From assembly GCA_023381515.1 (NCBI GenBank), contig JAMCQI010000109.1:1-37246 (forward strand): a stretch of DNA of 37,246 nt, given 5' to 3'. The notes beneath the pieces were generated by a model. The model ran no database searches. It saw only the letters and a program-made list of their open reading frames with translations, and had not been told where the DNA came from. The position numbers and the translations under genes are program-made. Origin of the DNA: Chloroflexota bacterium. Its GTDB lineage: Bacteria > Chloroflexota > Anaerolineae > UBA4142. This document shows positions 28,818 through 37,090 of this stretch, piece after piece (position 1 is the first letter of the stretch; the number at the start of each line of letters is the position of its first letter).

Positions 28818-28863
28818 GGGTTATGCGATTTGCGATTGGGCGCGGTGCCCTTCAGGCCGATCC

Positions 28864-28936
28864 GTCATTGCGAAGCTTCGTCCGCCAGGGTTTGAATGGG
28901 CGAAGCTGTACCCGTGGGCTGTACGGGCGCAATCTC
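28864..28936. repeat. Family G dispersed repeat
   Basis: CATTGCGAAG begins the stretch and CGAAGCTGTACCCGTGGGC plus GGGCGCAATCTC ends it, matching the 341-376 sequence at most positions. The surrounding 28818-29032 holds no gene. Confidence 0.6.
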
Positions 28937-29032
28937 CGCGCCACGCCACCAAGGCCGCGCAGCGCGCAAGCGCGCCCTCGACGTGCCACATGCTCTTCAG
29001 CTCGTGTAGAGCTCGCACACCCCGCTTTGTGT

Positions 29033-29038
29033 TATAAT
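29033..29038 (+). promoter_or_regulatory. TATAAT -10 element for the small membrane gene
   Basis: A perfect TATAAT lies 40 bases before the start at 29079. No convincing -35 is seen at the usual distance. Confidence 0.4.
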
Positions 29039-29078
29039 CGTCACATGAGGATGGAGCCGAGGTGCTGGGGGAGGAGAA

Positions 29079-29309
29079 ATGCCGAAACCCGAACGTCCCT
29101 TTAATTCGCGCGCGTACGGCGGCCAGTTAGAACGGGAATTGATTCTCGGCGGGATCATTATTACGATTGTTCTCGGCGGGGGGCTGATTGCATTCATCTG
29201 GGGCGGCCAGGCCTTTTTCGCCGCGCTCGCATGTTTCGCGCTCGCGCTCGGCGTCGCCGCCGTCATCTGGCTCGTCCTCAAGGGAGTCGAGATACTCGGA
29301 AGGGGGTGA
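29079..29309 (+). CDS. Small two-helix membrane protein
   Basis: A 76-residue protein of no recognised family. A polar N-terminus of about 20 residues (PKPERPFNSRAYGGQLERE) is followed by two membrane helices (about 22-43 and 46-69) separated by a tight turn, so both ends face the cytoplasm. GGGAGGAG lies just before the ATG, a very strong ribosome site, and a TATAAT lies upstream, so I regard it as a real gene. It stands alone and faces a convergent oxidoreductase gene across the 29351-29393 hairpin. Confidence 0.7.
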   Translation: MPKPERPFNSRAYGGQLERELILGGIIITIVLGGGLIAFIWGGQAFFAALACFALALGVAAVIWLVLKGVEILGRG

Positions 29310-29350
29310 GTTCCCTCTGTGGAACAGACCATTTCCCTCGCCGCTTTAAG

Positions 29351-29393
29351 TGTGGGTAGGGCTCGGCGCTGTTGGCGCCGAGCCCTACCCACA
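29351..29393. terminator. Perfect 19-bp hairpin between convergent genes
   Basis: Arms 29351-29369 (TGTGGGTAGGGCTCGGCGC) and 29375-29393 are fully complementary around TGTTG. It lies between the ends of the small membrane gene (+) and the dehydrogenase-like gene (-), and can serve both. The GC-rich stem without a T-run also suits a dispersed repeat element. Confidence 0.65.
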
Positions 29394-29437
29394 TCAAAAT
29401 ACAATCTCCCTCTCCGCTTTTGCGCGGAGGAAGAGAC

Positions 29438-30307
29438 CTAGATGGTGGAGCCGGTATCCGTCTCGGCGTCGGGAGCGAGGAGGGCGGCGAGCACTTGCTC
29501 CAGCGTCACCTCGGTCGAACCTTTAAAGGGGGCGAGGCGGCGATAGATGACCGCGGCCGCGGTATGGAAATCGCCGGGGATGCCCGCCTCCCGAAAAGTG
29601 GTGGCAATCTCTTCCATTTCCCCCGAATAGCGCCATGCTCTGGGCGCGGACCGGCATACGCGCGCGGCGACCTGGTCGGGGAAATCGGCCTCGTCGCGGC
29701 GCCACAGCCGGTACAATTCGTGGCGCACCCCCAAGCTTTCCGCAGTCCCGAGGATTGCGGCGAGGAGCGCCACGGACCCCTTGTTATAGGCCGAAAAGCA
29801 CATCTTGACCGCCGACGCCTGTCCCACCGTCGTTCCGAGCACGCGTGTCATCAAGGCGCCGGCGGAAAAACAGGCGGCGACCTCGTCGACGCGTGGTCCG
29901 GAGAGATAGAGCGTGGTGCGCCCCGGCTCTTGCGTGACTCCGCCGATGATGCCCCCGTCGACAAAGGTGATGCCCGCAGGCGTCATGGCTTGAGACATGC
30001 GCACGGCGCGCTGTGGAGAGATGGCGTTCGCGTCGAGGTAGAGGCCCGTAAACCCGGCCGCGGCGACCTGGTTTGCGACGGCTTCGGCGGCGTGGGGAGG
30101 GCAAATGCTCACGAGGAATGAGCACTCGGCGCAGAGATGCGCAACGGTCTCTGCGTCGACGAGACCGAGTTTCGCCGCGCGGTGTTGAGTGTTCGCACTG
30201 CGCCCTTCGGATGCCCAGTAGACATGGTGGCCGCTTTTCAGTGCGGAGGCGGCGAGGAAGGCGCCCATCTCGCCGGGATGCAAGATACCGATACGCTCTG
30301 ATGTCAT
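29438..30307 (-). CDS. 6-phosphogluconate dehydrogenase-like NAD(P)-binding oxidoreductase (DUF1932)
   Basis: A 289-residue member of the beta-hydroxyacid dehydrogenase / 6PGDH superfamily. The N-terminal Rossmann part begins RIGILHPGEMG (6-15), a variant of GxGxxG. FVDGGIIGG (115-123) is the substrate-loop motif, and Lys168 in VGQASAVKMCFSAYNKG matches the catalytic lysine. The C-terminal helical part fits the DUF1932 domain (PF09130). The enzyme probably oxidises or reduces a small hydroxy acid; the substrate is unknown. AAGGACGG lies before ATG 30307, 11 bases after the rel stop, so it is co-transcribed with rel. Confidence 0.85.
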   Translation of the reverse strand: MTSERIGILHPGEMGAFLAASALKSGHHVYWASEGRSANTQHRAAKLGLVDAETVAHLCAECSFLVSICPPHAAEAVANQVAAAGFTGLYLDANAISPQRAVRMSQAMTPAGITFVDGGIIGGVTQEPGRTTLYLSGPRVDEVAACFSAGALMTRVLGTTVGQASAVKMCFSAYNKGSVALLAAILGTAESLGVRHELYRLWRRDEADFPDQVAARVCRSAPRAWRYSGEMEEIATTFREAGIPGDFHTAAAVIYRRLAPFKGSTEVTLEQVLAALLAPDAETDTGSTI

Positions 30308-30318
30308 TGTTTCCGTCC

Positions 30319-32466
30319 TTAGCTCGTCACCCGGCGGGCTTCGATCACGTTCGGCAGGTGGTCAATCTTGTTCAGGATGCGCGTAAGTTGGCCGGCGCTC
30401 GAGATCTCTAGCGTTGCGGTGATGACGGCGATGTGGTCCTTCCGCCCGACGACGGCATTCGTCGACGTCATGCTCACGGCTTCCGCGGCGACAATGCCCG
30501 AGATGTCATGCACCAATCCGGACCGGTCGAAGGCCTCGACGCGCACGAGCACGGGATAGACCGCCTGCTGGTCTGTCTGCTTCCAGTTGATCATGATCAG
30601 CCGCTCGCGATCCGTGTCCATCTCCAAAATGTTCTTGCAGTCCCGGCGGTGGATCGTTATGCCGCGGCCCCGCGTAATAAAGCCGATGACGTCGTCGCCG
30701 GGGAGCGGGTTGCAGCAGTGCGCCAGACGCTGGAGCACATCCCCGACCCCCTCGACCGTAATCGAAGTCTCGGGCGCCTTGGGCAACACGGGCGCCGGGG
30801 GCGGCTCTTCGACCGGCGTCTCGGTCTTGGCCCGTTCGGCCTCGAGCAGCTTGACGCTGATCGTCGTGAGGCTGATATCCTCGTGGCCGATGGCTTCGAG
30901 AAAGTCGTCCACGGTCTTGAAGCTGAAAAACTTGGCGATCTCTTCCAGATTGCGCTGGTCGAGGCCGAGGCGGCGCAGTTCCTTGTCGAGCAGCTCGCGG
31001 CCCTCGGCGATCGCTTCGGTCCGCTCCTGGTGCTTGAACCATTGGCGGATCTTTTGCTGGGCACGGACCGTGCGCACCAGGCCGAGGCCGGGGTTGAGCC
31101 AGTCGCGGCTCGGGCCGCCCTTTTTGGCAGTGAGAATCTCGACCCGGTCGCCGGTCCGGAGGCGGTAGTCGAGCGGCACGATTTTGCCATTGACCTTGGC
31201 GCCGCGGCAGCGGTGGCCGACCTCGGTGTGGACGTGATAGGCGAAATCGATGGGCGTGGCGCCTGTCGCCATTTCGATAATGTCGCCTTTTGGCGTAAAG
31301 ACATACACCTGGTCTTGGAACTCGTCCGTCTTGATCGAGTCCACAAAGGTGCTGGCGTCGGAAATGTCCTTGCGCCATTCCATCAACTGCCTGAGCCAGT
31401 TGATCTTGTTCTCCAACGCGGCGTCGTGGCGCAGCCCCGCCTCTTTATAGCGCCAGTGCGCGGCGATGCCGTATTCCGCGATGCGGTGCATGTCCGCCGT
31501 GCGGATTTGGACTTCGAGAGGCTTGCCCGCCGGCCCGATCACCGCCGTATGGAGCGACTGGTAGAGGTTCTCCTTGGGCTTCGCAATAAAGTCGTCAAAC
31601 TCGCCCGGGATGGGCGTCCAGAGGCTGTGGACGACGCCGAGGACGACATAGCAGTCGCGCAGGTTTTCGACGATGACGCGGATGGCGCGGATATCGTAAA
31701 TCTGGTCAAAGTCCCGGTTCTTGCGAACCATCTTGTTATAGATGCTGTAAATGTGCTTGGGGCGCCCGCTGATTTCAAGGGGCGCAATCTCGTCCTGCGC
31801 CAGATGGTCCCGGAGAATGGTGATGGCCTGGGCGATATAGGCCTGCTGGTCGTCCTTGTCGGCCGCAAGGAGCGCTTCGATCTCCTGGTACCGCGTCGGC
31901 TCCAAATACTTGAACGACAGGTCTTCCAACTCGCGCCGAATGTTGTAAATGCCGAGCCGGTTCGCGAGGGGGGCGTAGATTTCCATCGTCTCGCGCGCGA
32001 TCTTTCTCTGCTTGTTCGGCGGGAGCGCGTAGAGGGTGCGCATGTTGTGCAGGCGGTCGGCGAGCTTGATGAGGACGACACGAATCTCTTCGGCCATCGC
32101 CAGGAACATCTTGCGGAGCGATTCGGCCTCTTCCTGCTCCATGCCGAGGCGGAGTTGGGAAAGCTTGGTGACGCCGTCTACAAGCTTGGCGACGTCCTCG
32201 CCGAACTGCTTGCGGATCGTGTCGAGCGTGACGCTCGTATCCTCGGGGACATCGTGGAGCAAGCCGGCGATGATGCTGTCCTCGTCCATGTGGAGGTCGG
32301 CGAGGATGCCTGCGACGGAGAGAGCGTGGGTGATGTAGGGGTCGCCCGTCGAGCGGGTCTGGCCGTCGTGGGCGCCGCGCGCGAGCTCATAGGCCCGTTC
32401 GAGGCGGGTCGCGTCGGCTTCCGGATTATAGGATTGGACTTGAATCACCAGCTCATGAATTTCCAT
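30319..32466 (-). CDS. rel: RelA/SpoT-family bifunctional (p)ppGpp synthetase/hydrolase
   Basis: A 715-residue stringent-response enzyme that makes and degrades (p)ppGpp. The HD hydrolase domain is intact: His47, His71-Asp72 (LLHDVPEDT), Glu75-Asp76 and Asp137 (KLADRLHNMR). The synthetase domain follows (ISGRPKHIYSIYNKM, YDIRAIRVIV, LEVQIRTADMHRIAEYGIAAHWRYKE). Then come a TGS domain (DQVYVFTPKGDIIEMATGATPIDFAYHVHT), the conserved cysteine region (HCCNPLPGDDVIGFITRGRG) and a C-terminal ACT domain (VRVEAFDRSGLVHDISGIVA). The length matches Rel. I take ATG 32466 as start (MEIHELVIQV); the open frame continues upstream only into unrelated sequence. A strong promoter at 32486-32514 would give a short leader. 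It is transcribed divergently from the LysM/M23 gene. Confidence 0.95.
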   Translation of the reverse strand: MEIHELVIQVQSYNPEADATRLERAYELARGAHDGQTRSTGDPYITHALSVAGILADLHMDEDSIIAGLLHDVPEDTSVTLDTIRKQFGEDVAKLVDGVTKLSQLRLGMEQEEAESLRKMFLAMAEEIRVVLIKLADRLHNMRTLYALPPNKQRKIARETMEIYAPLANRLGIYNIRRELEDLSFKYLEPTRYQEIEALLAADKDDQQAYIAQAITILRDHLAQDEIAPLEISGRPKHIYSIYNKMVRKNRDFDQIYDIRAIRVIVENLRDCYVVLGVVHSLWTPIPGEFDDFIAKPKENLYQSLHTAVIGPAGKPLEVQIRTADMHRIAEYGIAAHWRYKEAGLRHDAALENKINWLRQLMEWRKDISDASTFVDSIKTDEFQDQVYVFTPKGDIIEMATGATPIDFAYHVHTEVGHRCRGAKVNGKIVPLDYRLRTGDRVEILTAKKGGPSRDWLNPGLGLVRTVRAQQKIRQWFKHQERTEAIAEGRELLDKELRRLGLDQRNLEEIAKFFSFKTVDDFLEAIGHEDISLTTISVKLLEAERAKTETPVEEPPPAPVLPKAPETSITVEGVGDVLQRLAHCCNPLPGDDVIGFITRGRGITIHRRDCKNILEMDTDRERLIMINWKQTDQQAVYPVLVRVEAFDRSGLVHDISGIVAAEAVSMTSTNAVVGRKDHIAVITATLEISSAGQLTRILNKIDHLPNVIEARRVTS

Positions 32467-32485
32467 TGGCTCTCTTAATCGTATA

Positions 32486-32514
32486 ATTTTACTCCAACGG
32501 TATTCTTTTGGCAA
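32486..32514 (-). promoter_or_regulatory. Promoter of rel
   Basis: TTGCCA (32514-32509), exactly 17 bp, then TAAAAT (32491-32486), each one mismatch from consensus. The -10 is 19 bases from the rel ATG. It is back-to-back with the LysM/M23 promoter, with 16 bp between the -35 boxes. Confidence 0.6.
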
Positions 32515-32530
32515 GCAACACGAAACAGGT

Positions 32531-32559
32531 TTGGAGCACGCTTGGAACGATGCTATAAT
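32531..32559 (+). promoter_or_regulatory. Promoter of the LysM/M23 gene
   Basis: TTGGAG (32531-32536), 17 bp, then a perfect TATAAT (32554-32559). The leader to ATG 32587 would be about 21 bases and contains AAAGGAGA at 32575-32582. Confidence 0.6.
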
Positions 32560-32586
32560 GCCCGGGCATGTCAAAAGGAGAATGAA

Positions 32587-33841
32587 ATGCGCTTGGTTTT
32601 CCGAGCGACACTGTTCCTCCTGCTCGGTCTGCTCGCCTTTTCCCTGATGGCCCCCCCGATCGCCGCCGCCCCACCGGCCGGCACCCCTACCGCCTATACC
32701 GTTCAGGCCGGCGACACCCTTTATTCCGTGGCTGTCCGCTACCATACGACCGTCGCCGTGCTCAAGCATTTGAACGCGCTCAAGAGCGATCTCCTTCAAG
32801 TGGGACAACAACTCATCGTCCCCTCGTCGGACCCTTCCGAGCCGGCTCCTCCTGCCGCCACTCTCCCTTCCGCTCCAGCCCCTTCCGGTCACAGCTATAT
32901 CGTCCAGCGCGGCGATACGCTCTCCCGCATCGCCCTCCGTTATGGCACGACGGCACGCGCCCTTGCTGACCTGAACGACATACATAATCTGAACCTGATT
33001 GAAGTAGGCGATGCCCTGGCCATCCCGAATAGCTCTACGCTTGTCACGCCCGGTTTGGTCTTGGACCCTCCAGCGGCGCACCAGGGAGGGACGGTGATGA
33101 TAAAAGTGACCCAACCGGACCTCGTGTCGGTCTCGGCCAAGGTCAATGGCGAGACTATACCATTTACGCACACGGCGGGCTATTTCTATGGGCTGGTCGG
33201 CTTTTCACGCTGCGCCAAGGTAGGATCGGTGCCGCTGACGGTGACCGAGACCGATGCGACAGGCAAGACGACAAGCGCAAGCGCCAAGATCACCGTCGCC
33301 GCCACCGCGTTCCCGGTCCAGTCCGTCACGATCCCCCCCGGCAAGGAGGCTCTCCTCGATCCGGCCCTGGTCAAGAAGGAATCGGACGAACTCAACGCGA
33401 TTGTCGGCCAGTACACGCCGGTGCGGCTTTGGTCCGGTCCTTTTCGCATGCCGGTCTCCGGGGGGCATTGTCTCGTCCTATTTTGGCACCCGCCGCTCGT
33501 ACAACGATGGGCCGGTGGGCGCCTGCGGGCACGAGGGGATGGATATTGCCCTCGACGGCGGCATTCCGATTTACGCGGATGCGCGCGGGCGCGTGGTCTT
33601 TGCCGGACTGACGCAGGTGCGCGGGAACATGGTGGTGCTCGACCATGGTCTCGGAGTCTTTTCCGCCTTTTTCCACCAGTCGGAGATGGACGTCAAGGTC
33701 GGTCAGATGCTCGAGGCGGGCGACTTGATCGGCAAGGTCGGGACGACGGGCCTTTCGACCGGCACGCACTTGCATTGGAGTATCTGGGTCAATGGCGTAT
33801 ACGTCGACCCGGTGGAATGGACAAAGACACTAGTTCCGTAG
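32587..33841 (+). CDS. LysM-domain M23 metallopeptidase (peptidoglycan endopeptidase), frameshifted
   Basis: A secreted cell-wall hydrolase. A signal peptide (residues 1-27, ending PIAAA) is followed by two LysM modules (about 38-82 and 101-145; YTVQAGDTLYSVAVRY and YIVQRGDTLSRIALRYGTT) that bind glycan chains, a linker, an immunoglobulin-like region, and a zinc M23 (LytM-type) domain. The M23 motifs HEGMDIALDGG and THLHWSIW lie in a different frame from the N-terminal part. The shift falls at a run of six G at 33460-33465: five would restore SGGIVSSYFGTRRSYN. Without correction the first frame runs to 33849 with a nonsense tail. It is either a sequencing or assembly error or a slippery tract. 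An AAAGGAGA site supports ATG 32587. Confidence 0.8.
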
Positions 33842-33967
33842 AGAGATAACAGACAACAGATGACAGATTCCAGAGCGTACGTAATGCATCGGGCGCTCGC
33901 ACAAGACCAACCCTGGTCTGTTGTCGCCCGTGGAGTCCACGGGAGTCGTCTGGCATCTGTCGTCTAG
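33842..33967. repeat. Family D repeats in inverted orientation
   Basis: AGATAACAGACAACAGATGAC (33844 onwards) and its near-complement GTCTGTTGTC ... GGCATCTGTCGTC (33915-33964) bracket about 50 bases. The same kind of unit is translated inside the 894-residue glycosyltransferase (12050-12082). It fills the gap before the adenosine-specific kinase. Confidence 0.6.
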
Positions 33968-33980
33968 CATGGAGGTGGCT

Positions 33981-34466
33981 GTGGAACTCAAGACGGTGCA
34001 GATTGAAAAACCGGAAGATCTAAATTTCATTCTGGGCCAGGCGCACTTTATCAAGACGGTCGAGGATATTCATGAGGCGCTCGTGACGGCGGTCCCGGGC
34101 ATCAAATTCGGGCTGGCGTTCTGCGAGTCCTCGGGCGCGGCGCTCGTGCGCGCGAGCGGCACGGACCCCACGCTCGTCGAGCTGGCGAAGAAGAATGCGC
34201 TCGCGTTGAGCGCGGGTCATTCTTTTATTCTTTTCCTCGGCGCCGGCTTTTTCCCCATCAACGTCTTGTACGCCGTCAAGAACGTGCCTGAGGTAGTGAA
34301 CATCTATTGCGCGACGGCCAATCCGGTCGAGGTGATTCTCGCGGAAACCGAGCAGGGGCGCGGCATCCTCGGCGTGATCGACGGCGTCAAGAGCAAGGGC
34401 GTCGAAGACGAGTCCGGCGTCGCGTGGAGAAAGGACATCCTGCGCAAGTTCGGATACAAGTTTTAG
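33981..34466 (+). CDS. Adenosine-specific kinase (PF04008 family)
   Basis: A 161-residue protein that matches the adenosine-specific kinase family, first known from archaea, which binds adenosine or AMP/ADP and may phosphorylate adenosine. The family pattern is clear: LNFILGQAHFIKTVEDIHEALV, GIKFGLAFCESSGAALVRASGTD, FFPINVLYAVKNVPEVVNIYCATANPVEVILAET and GRGILGVIDG. I choose GTG 33981 because GGAGG (33971-33975) lies 5 bases upstream and the protein then begins MELKTVQIEKPEDLNF, as family members do; ATG 33969 would add four residues and overlaps the ribosome site. It is followed 27 bases later by the DUF1028 gene. Confidence 0.85.
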   Translation: MELKTVQIEKPEDLNFILGQAHFIKTVEDIHEALVTAVPGIKFGLAFCESSGAALVRASGTDPTLVELAKKNALALSAGHSFILFLGAGFFPINVLYAVKNVPEVVNIYCATANPVEVILAETEQGRGILGVIDGVKSKGVEDESGVAWRKDILRKFGYKF

Positions 34467-34467
34467 G

Positions 34468-34488
34468 TTACCGCAGAGACGCGGAGGT
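34468..34488 (+). repeat. Family E repeat that provides the DUF1028 ribosome site
   Basis: ACCGCAGAGACGCGGAGG lies here, related to 18849-18882. Its last part, GGAGGT (34483-34488), sits 5 bases before the ATG at 34494 and is the only visible ribosome site for that gene. Confidence 0.55.
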
Positions 34489-34493
34489 CAAAC

Positions 34494-35387
34494 ATGCTGC
34501 CCATTCACCCATCCACCTTTTCCATCGTCGCATGCGATCCGAAAGCCAAAGAACTGGGGATTGCGGTCGAGTCCAAGTTTCTCGCCGTCGGAGCGATCGT
34601 CCCCTGGGCGGCGGCCGGCGTCGGCGCGATTGCCACCCAGTCCTGGGCGAATACGTCCTACGGCCCGCGCGGGCTGCGGCTCCTGAAGCAAGGGGTCACG
34701 CCGAAACAGGTGGCGGCCAAGCTCACGTCCGGTGATGAGCATGTCGACTTGCGCCAGTTCGGCATTGTGGATGCGCGCGGCCGCGTCGCGACCTATACTG
34801 GCAAGAGTTGTTTCCAATGGGCGGGTGGTCTGACGGGCAAGAACTATGCCGCGCAGGGGAATATCCTGATCGGCGCGCAGGTCGTCGATGCGCTCGCGCA
34901 CACCTTTGAGACGACGGAAGGCGATCTCGCGAGTCGCCTCCTCGCCGCGCTCGCGGCGGGCCAAGCCGCGGGAGGCGATCGGCGTGGGCAGGAGAGCGCG
35001 GCGCTCCTCGTCGTGCGATCCGGAGGGGGTTACGGCGGATACAATGACCGCTACATTGATCTACGAGTCGACGATCACCCGCAGCCGATTGAGGAACTGA
35101 AGCGGGTGCTCGATCTGCACCGGCTGTATCTCGGCAAGACGAACACGGCGGATATTCTCCCGATCGACGAGGGGATCGCGCGCGAGCTGCAAGAGATCAT
35201 GCAAGCACGCGGATTTTACGCCGGGCCGATCACCGGCGGATGGGACGAGCCGACCGAGTTGGCCTTTCGCGAGTTTGCGGGGGTAGAGAACCTGGAAGAC
35301 CGCTTGATCGAGGGCAAGCATATTGATCGCGTGGTCCTGGAGTTTATTCGAGAGCGGTTTGGGCCGCCAGTCACAACGCCGACCTAA
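34494..35387 (+). CDS. DUF1028-domain Ntn-hydrolase-like protein with a peptidoglycan-binding-like tail
   Basis: The 297-residue product begins with the DUF1028 domain (PF06267, residues 1-205): STFSIVACDPKAKELGIAVESKFLAVGAIVPWAAAGVGAIATQSWANTSYGPRGL, then GKNYAAQGNILIGAQVV and ESAALLVV. The domain is related to Ntn hydrolases by fold, but no reaction is established that I can name. The C-terminal part (about 212-290, YLGKTNTADILPIDEGIARELQEIMQARGFYAGPITGGWDEPTELAFREFAG) resembles the putative peptidoglycan-binding domain (PF08823) often fused to it. No signal peptide is seen. Its stop overlaps the end of the convergent DNA ligase gene by 4 bases. Confidence 0.85.
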   Translation: MLPIHPSTFSIVACDPKAKELGIAVESKFLAVGAIVPWAAAGVGAIATQSWANTSYGPRGLRLLKQGVTPKQVAAKLTSGDEHVDLRQFGIVDARGRVATYTGKSCFQWAGGLTGKNYAAQGNILIGAQVVDALAHTFETTEGDLASRLLAALAAGQAAGGDRRGQESAALLVVRSGGGYGGYNDRYIDLRVDDHPQPIEELKRVLDLHRLYLGKTNTADILPIDEGIARELQEIMQARGFYAGPITGGWDEPTELAFREFAGVENLEDRLIEGKHIDRVVLEFIRERFGPPVTTPT

Positions 35388-37021
35388 TCGCCCAACAGCC
35401 TCTTCAGCGTCTCCACGGTATCGGTCTCTTCGGGCGGTTTGTCGTCGCGCAAACGCACGACGCGCGCAAAGCGGAGCGCGACGCCGCTCTTGTATTGCGG
35501 CGACGTCTGTACATTATTGAATGCGACCTCGGCCACGATCTGCGGCTTGACCCACACGGTCCCCCGAGTCTCTTTCACCTTGAGCGCGAGCAAGCGGTCG
35601 GTGAGCGCCTTGAATTCGGCGTCGGTGAAACCCTTGAAGGTCTTGCCCACCTCGAGCCATTCGTTCGTCTCCGAGTCTCGCGCGGCGAGATGCACGTTCG
35701 AAAGCCAGCCGGTTCGGCGGCCGTAACCCCAATCCGCGGCGACGATAACCAGGTCAAGGGTGATGATAGGCTTGATTTTCAGCCAGTGTTTCCCGCGTTC
35801 ACCCGGGAGGTAGGGAGACGCGAGAAGCTTGGCCATCACCCCTTCGTGCCCGGCGTCCTGCGCTTGCTTCAGAAAGGCTTGCCCTTCGGCGACACTCTCC
35901 GGCACACGTCGTTCCACGCGGGCAATACCGCCCGCGACCTCTGTGAGCGCCTGCCAACGGGCCGCGTTCGGCCGATCGATGAACAGCTCGCCGTCCCGGT
36001 AGAGGCAGTCGAAGAGATAGAGCTTGACCGGGATCTCACGCTGCATCTCTGCGACATCACGTTCGCGGCCGATCCGCCGCATAATGTCCTGGAACGGGCG
36101 GGGCCGCCCCTCCGGCGTCAGCGCAATCACTTCCCCTTCGACAATCGCATCCCGCGCCTTGATCTCACGCCGCACCTCGTCGACGATCTCGGGCATACTG
36201 TAGGTCAACTCGGCGAGACTGCGTGAGAAAATGCGAATGGCATCCCCGCTCTTGTGGATTTGCACCCGCGCGCCGTCGAGCTTGTATTCGAGCGCCGTCT
36301 CGCCCAGAGGCATCTGAGTGAACGCGTCCGGAATATCCACAGCACTTTGCGCAAGCATCGGCTTGAGCGGATGCCCGAGGGTCGGTTCCAGGTGTCCCAG
36401 GCCTTGTTCCCCTTGGACAAGCGCGGCCTCGGCGACCTTTCCAACATCGCCCGTGAATTGGTAGGCCCGGCGGATGGTCGCACCGGGGATGCTTGTGGTC
36501 CGGGCGAGCGCGTCGAGGAGCGTGCCTTCGTTCACGCCCACGCGCATCTCACGAATGAGGTGCTTGACGATGTATTTCGCTTCGAGAGCGGAGGCGCGCT
36601 CGAACAACTCGCGGAGCCGCGCGTCCTTGCGCTCGCGTGAGCCCGGGCCGGACAGGGTCGCCAACTCCTCATAAGCGTGCCAGACCTCGTCGAGGGTCAG
36701 GGGCGCCCCCTGGCGCGTGTGACTCGCCTGGCGCAGAATCTTTTCGACGGCATCGCCGAAATCGACGGCGCTGTCCACCCTGGCAAGCTCGCTTGTGCCG
36801 ATCGTCTGGGCGACGACGCGTTCGATCGCGGCGCCGCTCACGTTGAGAATGCGTGGGTCGCCCTCAGAAAAGACCTGGCCGATCAAAAGGCGGGCCGCGA
36901 GCGCGATCTCGCCCGACGGCAGCGACTGCAGGTAGGCGCCGATCAACGCCGCATGCTCCAGCTTCTTTTTGGTCGCGGCGAGACGCTCTTCCAGATCGGC
37001 CAATTGCTCAAATGTGTTCAT
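35384..37021 (-). CDS. lig: ATP-dependent DNA ligase, archaeal/eukaryotic type
   Basis: A 545-residue ATP-dependent DNA ligase of the archaeal LigB/DNL1-like type, not the bacterial NAD-dependent LigA. The N-terminal DNA-binding domain covers about 1-210. The nucleotidyltransferase domain has the AMP-accepting Lys247 in EYKLDGARVQIHK (motif I), then FSRSLAELTYSMPEI (motif III region), IVEGEVIAL, KLYLFDCLY, EGVMAKLL and KHWLKIKP (motif V). An OB domain closes the protein. It would seal nicks during repair or replication. ATG 37021 with GGAG 5-8 bases upstream is preferred over a GTG six codons further out. It overlaps the DUF1028 stop tail to tail. Confidence 0.93.
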   Translation of the reverse strand: MNTFEQLADLEERLAATKKKLEHAALIGAYLQSLPSGEIALAARLLIGQVFSEGDPRILNVSGAAIERVVAQTIGTSELARVDSAVDFGDAVEKILRQASHTRQGAPLTLDEVWHAYEELATLSGPGSRERKDARLRELFERASALEAKYIVKHLIREMRVGVNEGTLLDALARTTSIPGATIRRAYQFTGDVGKVAEAALVQGEQGLGHLEPTLGHPLKPMLAQSAVDIPDAFTQMPLGETALEYKLDGARVQIHKSGDAIRIFSRSLAELTYSMPEIVDEVRREIKARDAIVEGEVIALTPEGRPRPFQDIMRRIGRERDVAEMQREIPVKLYLFDCLYRDGELFIDRPNAARWQALTEVAGGIARVERRVPESVAEGQAFLKQAQDAGHEGVMAKLLASPYLPGERGKHWLKIKPIITLDLVIVAADWGYGRRTGWLSNVHLAARDSETNEWLEVGKTFKGFTDAEFKALTDRLLALKVKETRGTVWVKPQIVAEVAFNNVQTSPQYKSGVALRFARVVRLRDDKPPEETDTVETLKRLLGD

Positions 37022-37090
37022 CGTGCTCCATGTTACCACAAGCGCGGGCGAGGCTCAAGAGTAGAGTTCCCTCGGGTGTAATTCAGTTTC

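Noticed and set aside
30433..32478. A 681-residue plus-strand open frame antisense to rel
   Set aside because: It mirrors the conserved Rel reading frame; long antisense frames are common in GC-rich DNA and it shows no protein features.
32467..33171. Upstream extension of the rel reading frame (about 235 residues)
   Set aside because: It overlaps the divergent LysM/M23 gene and its promoter, and conserved Rel sequence begins only at MEIHE (32466).
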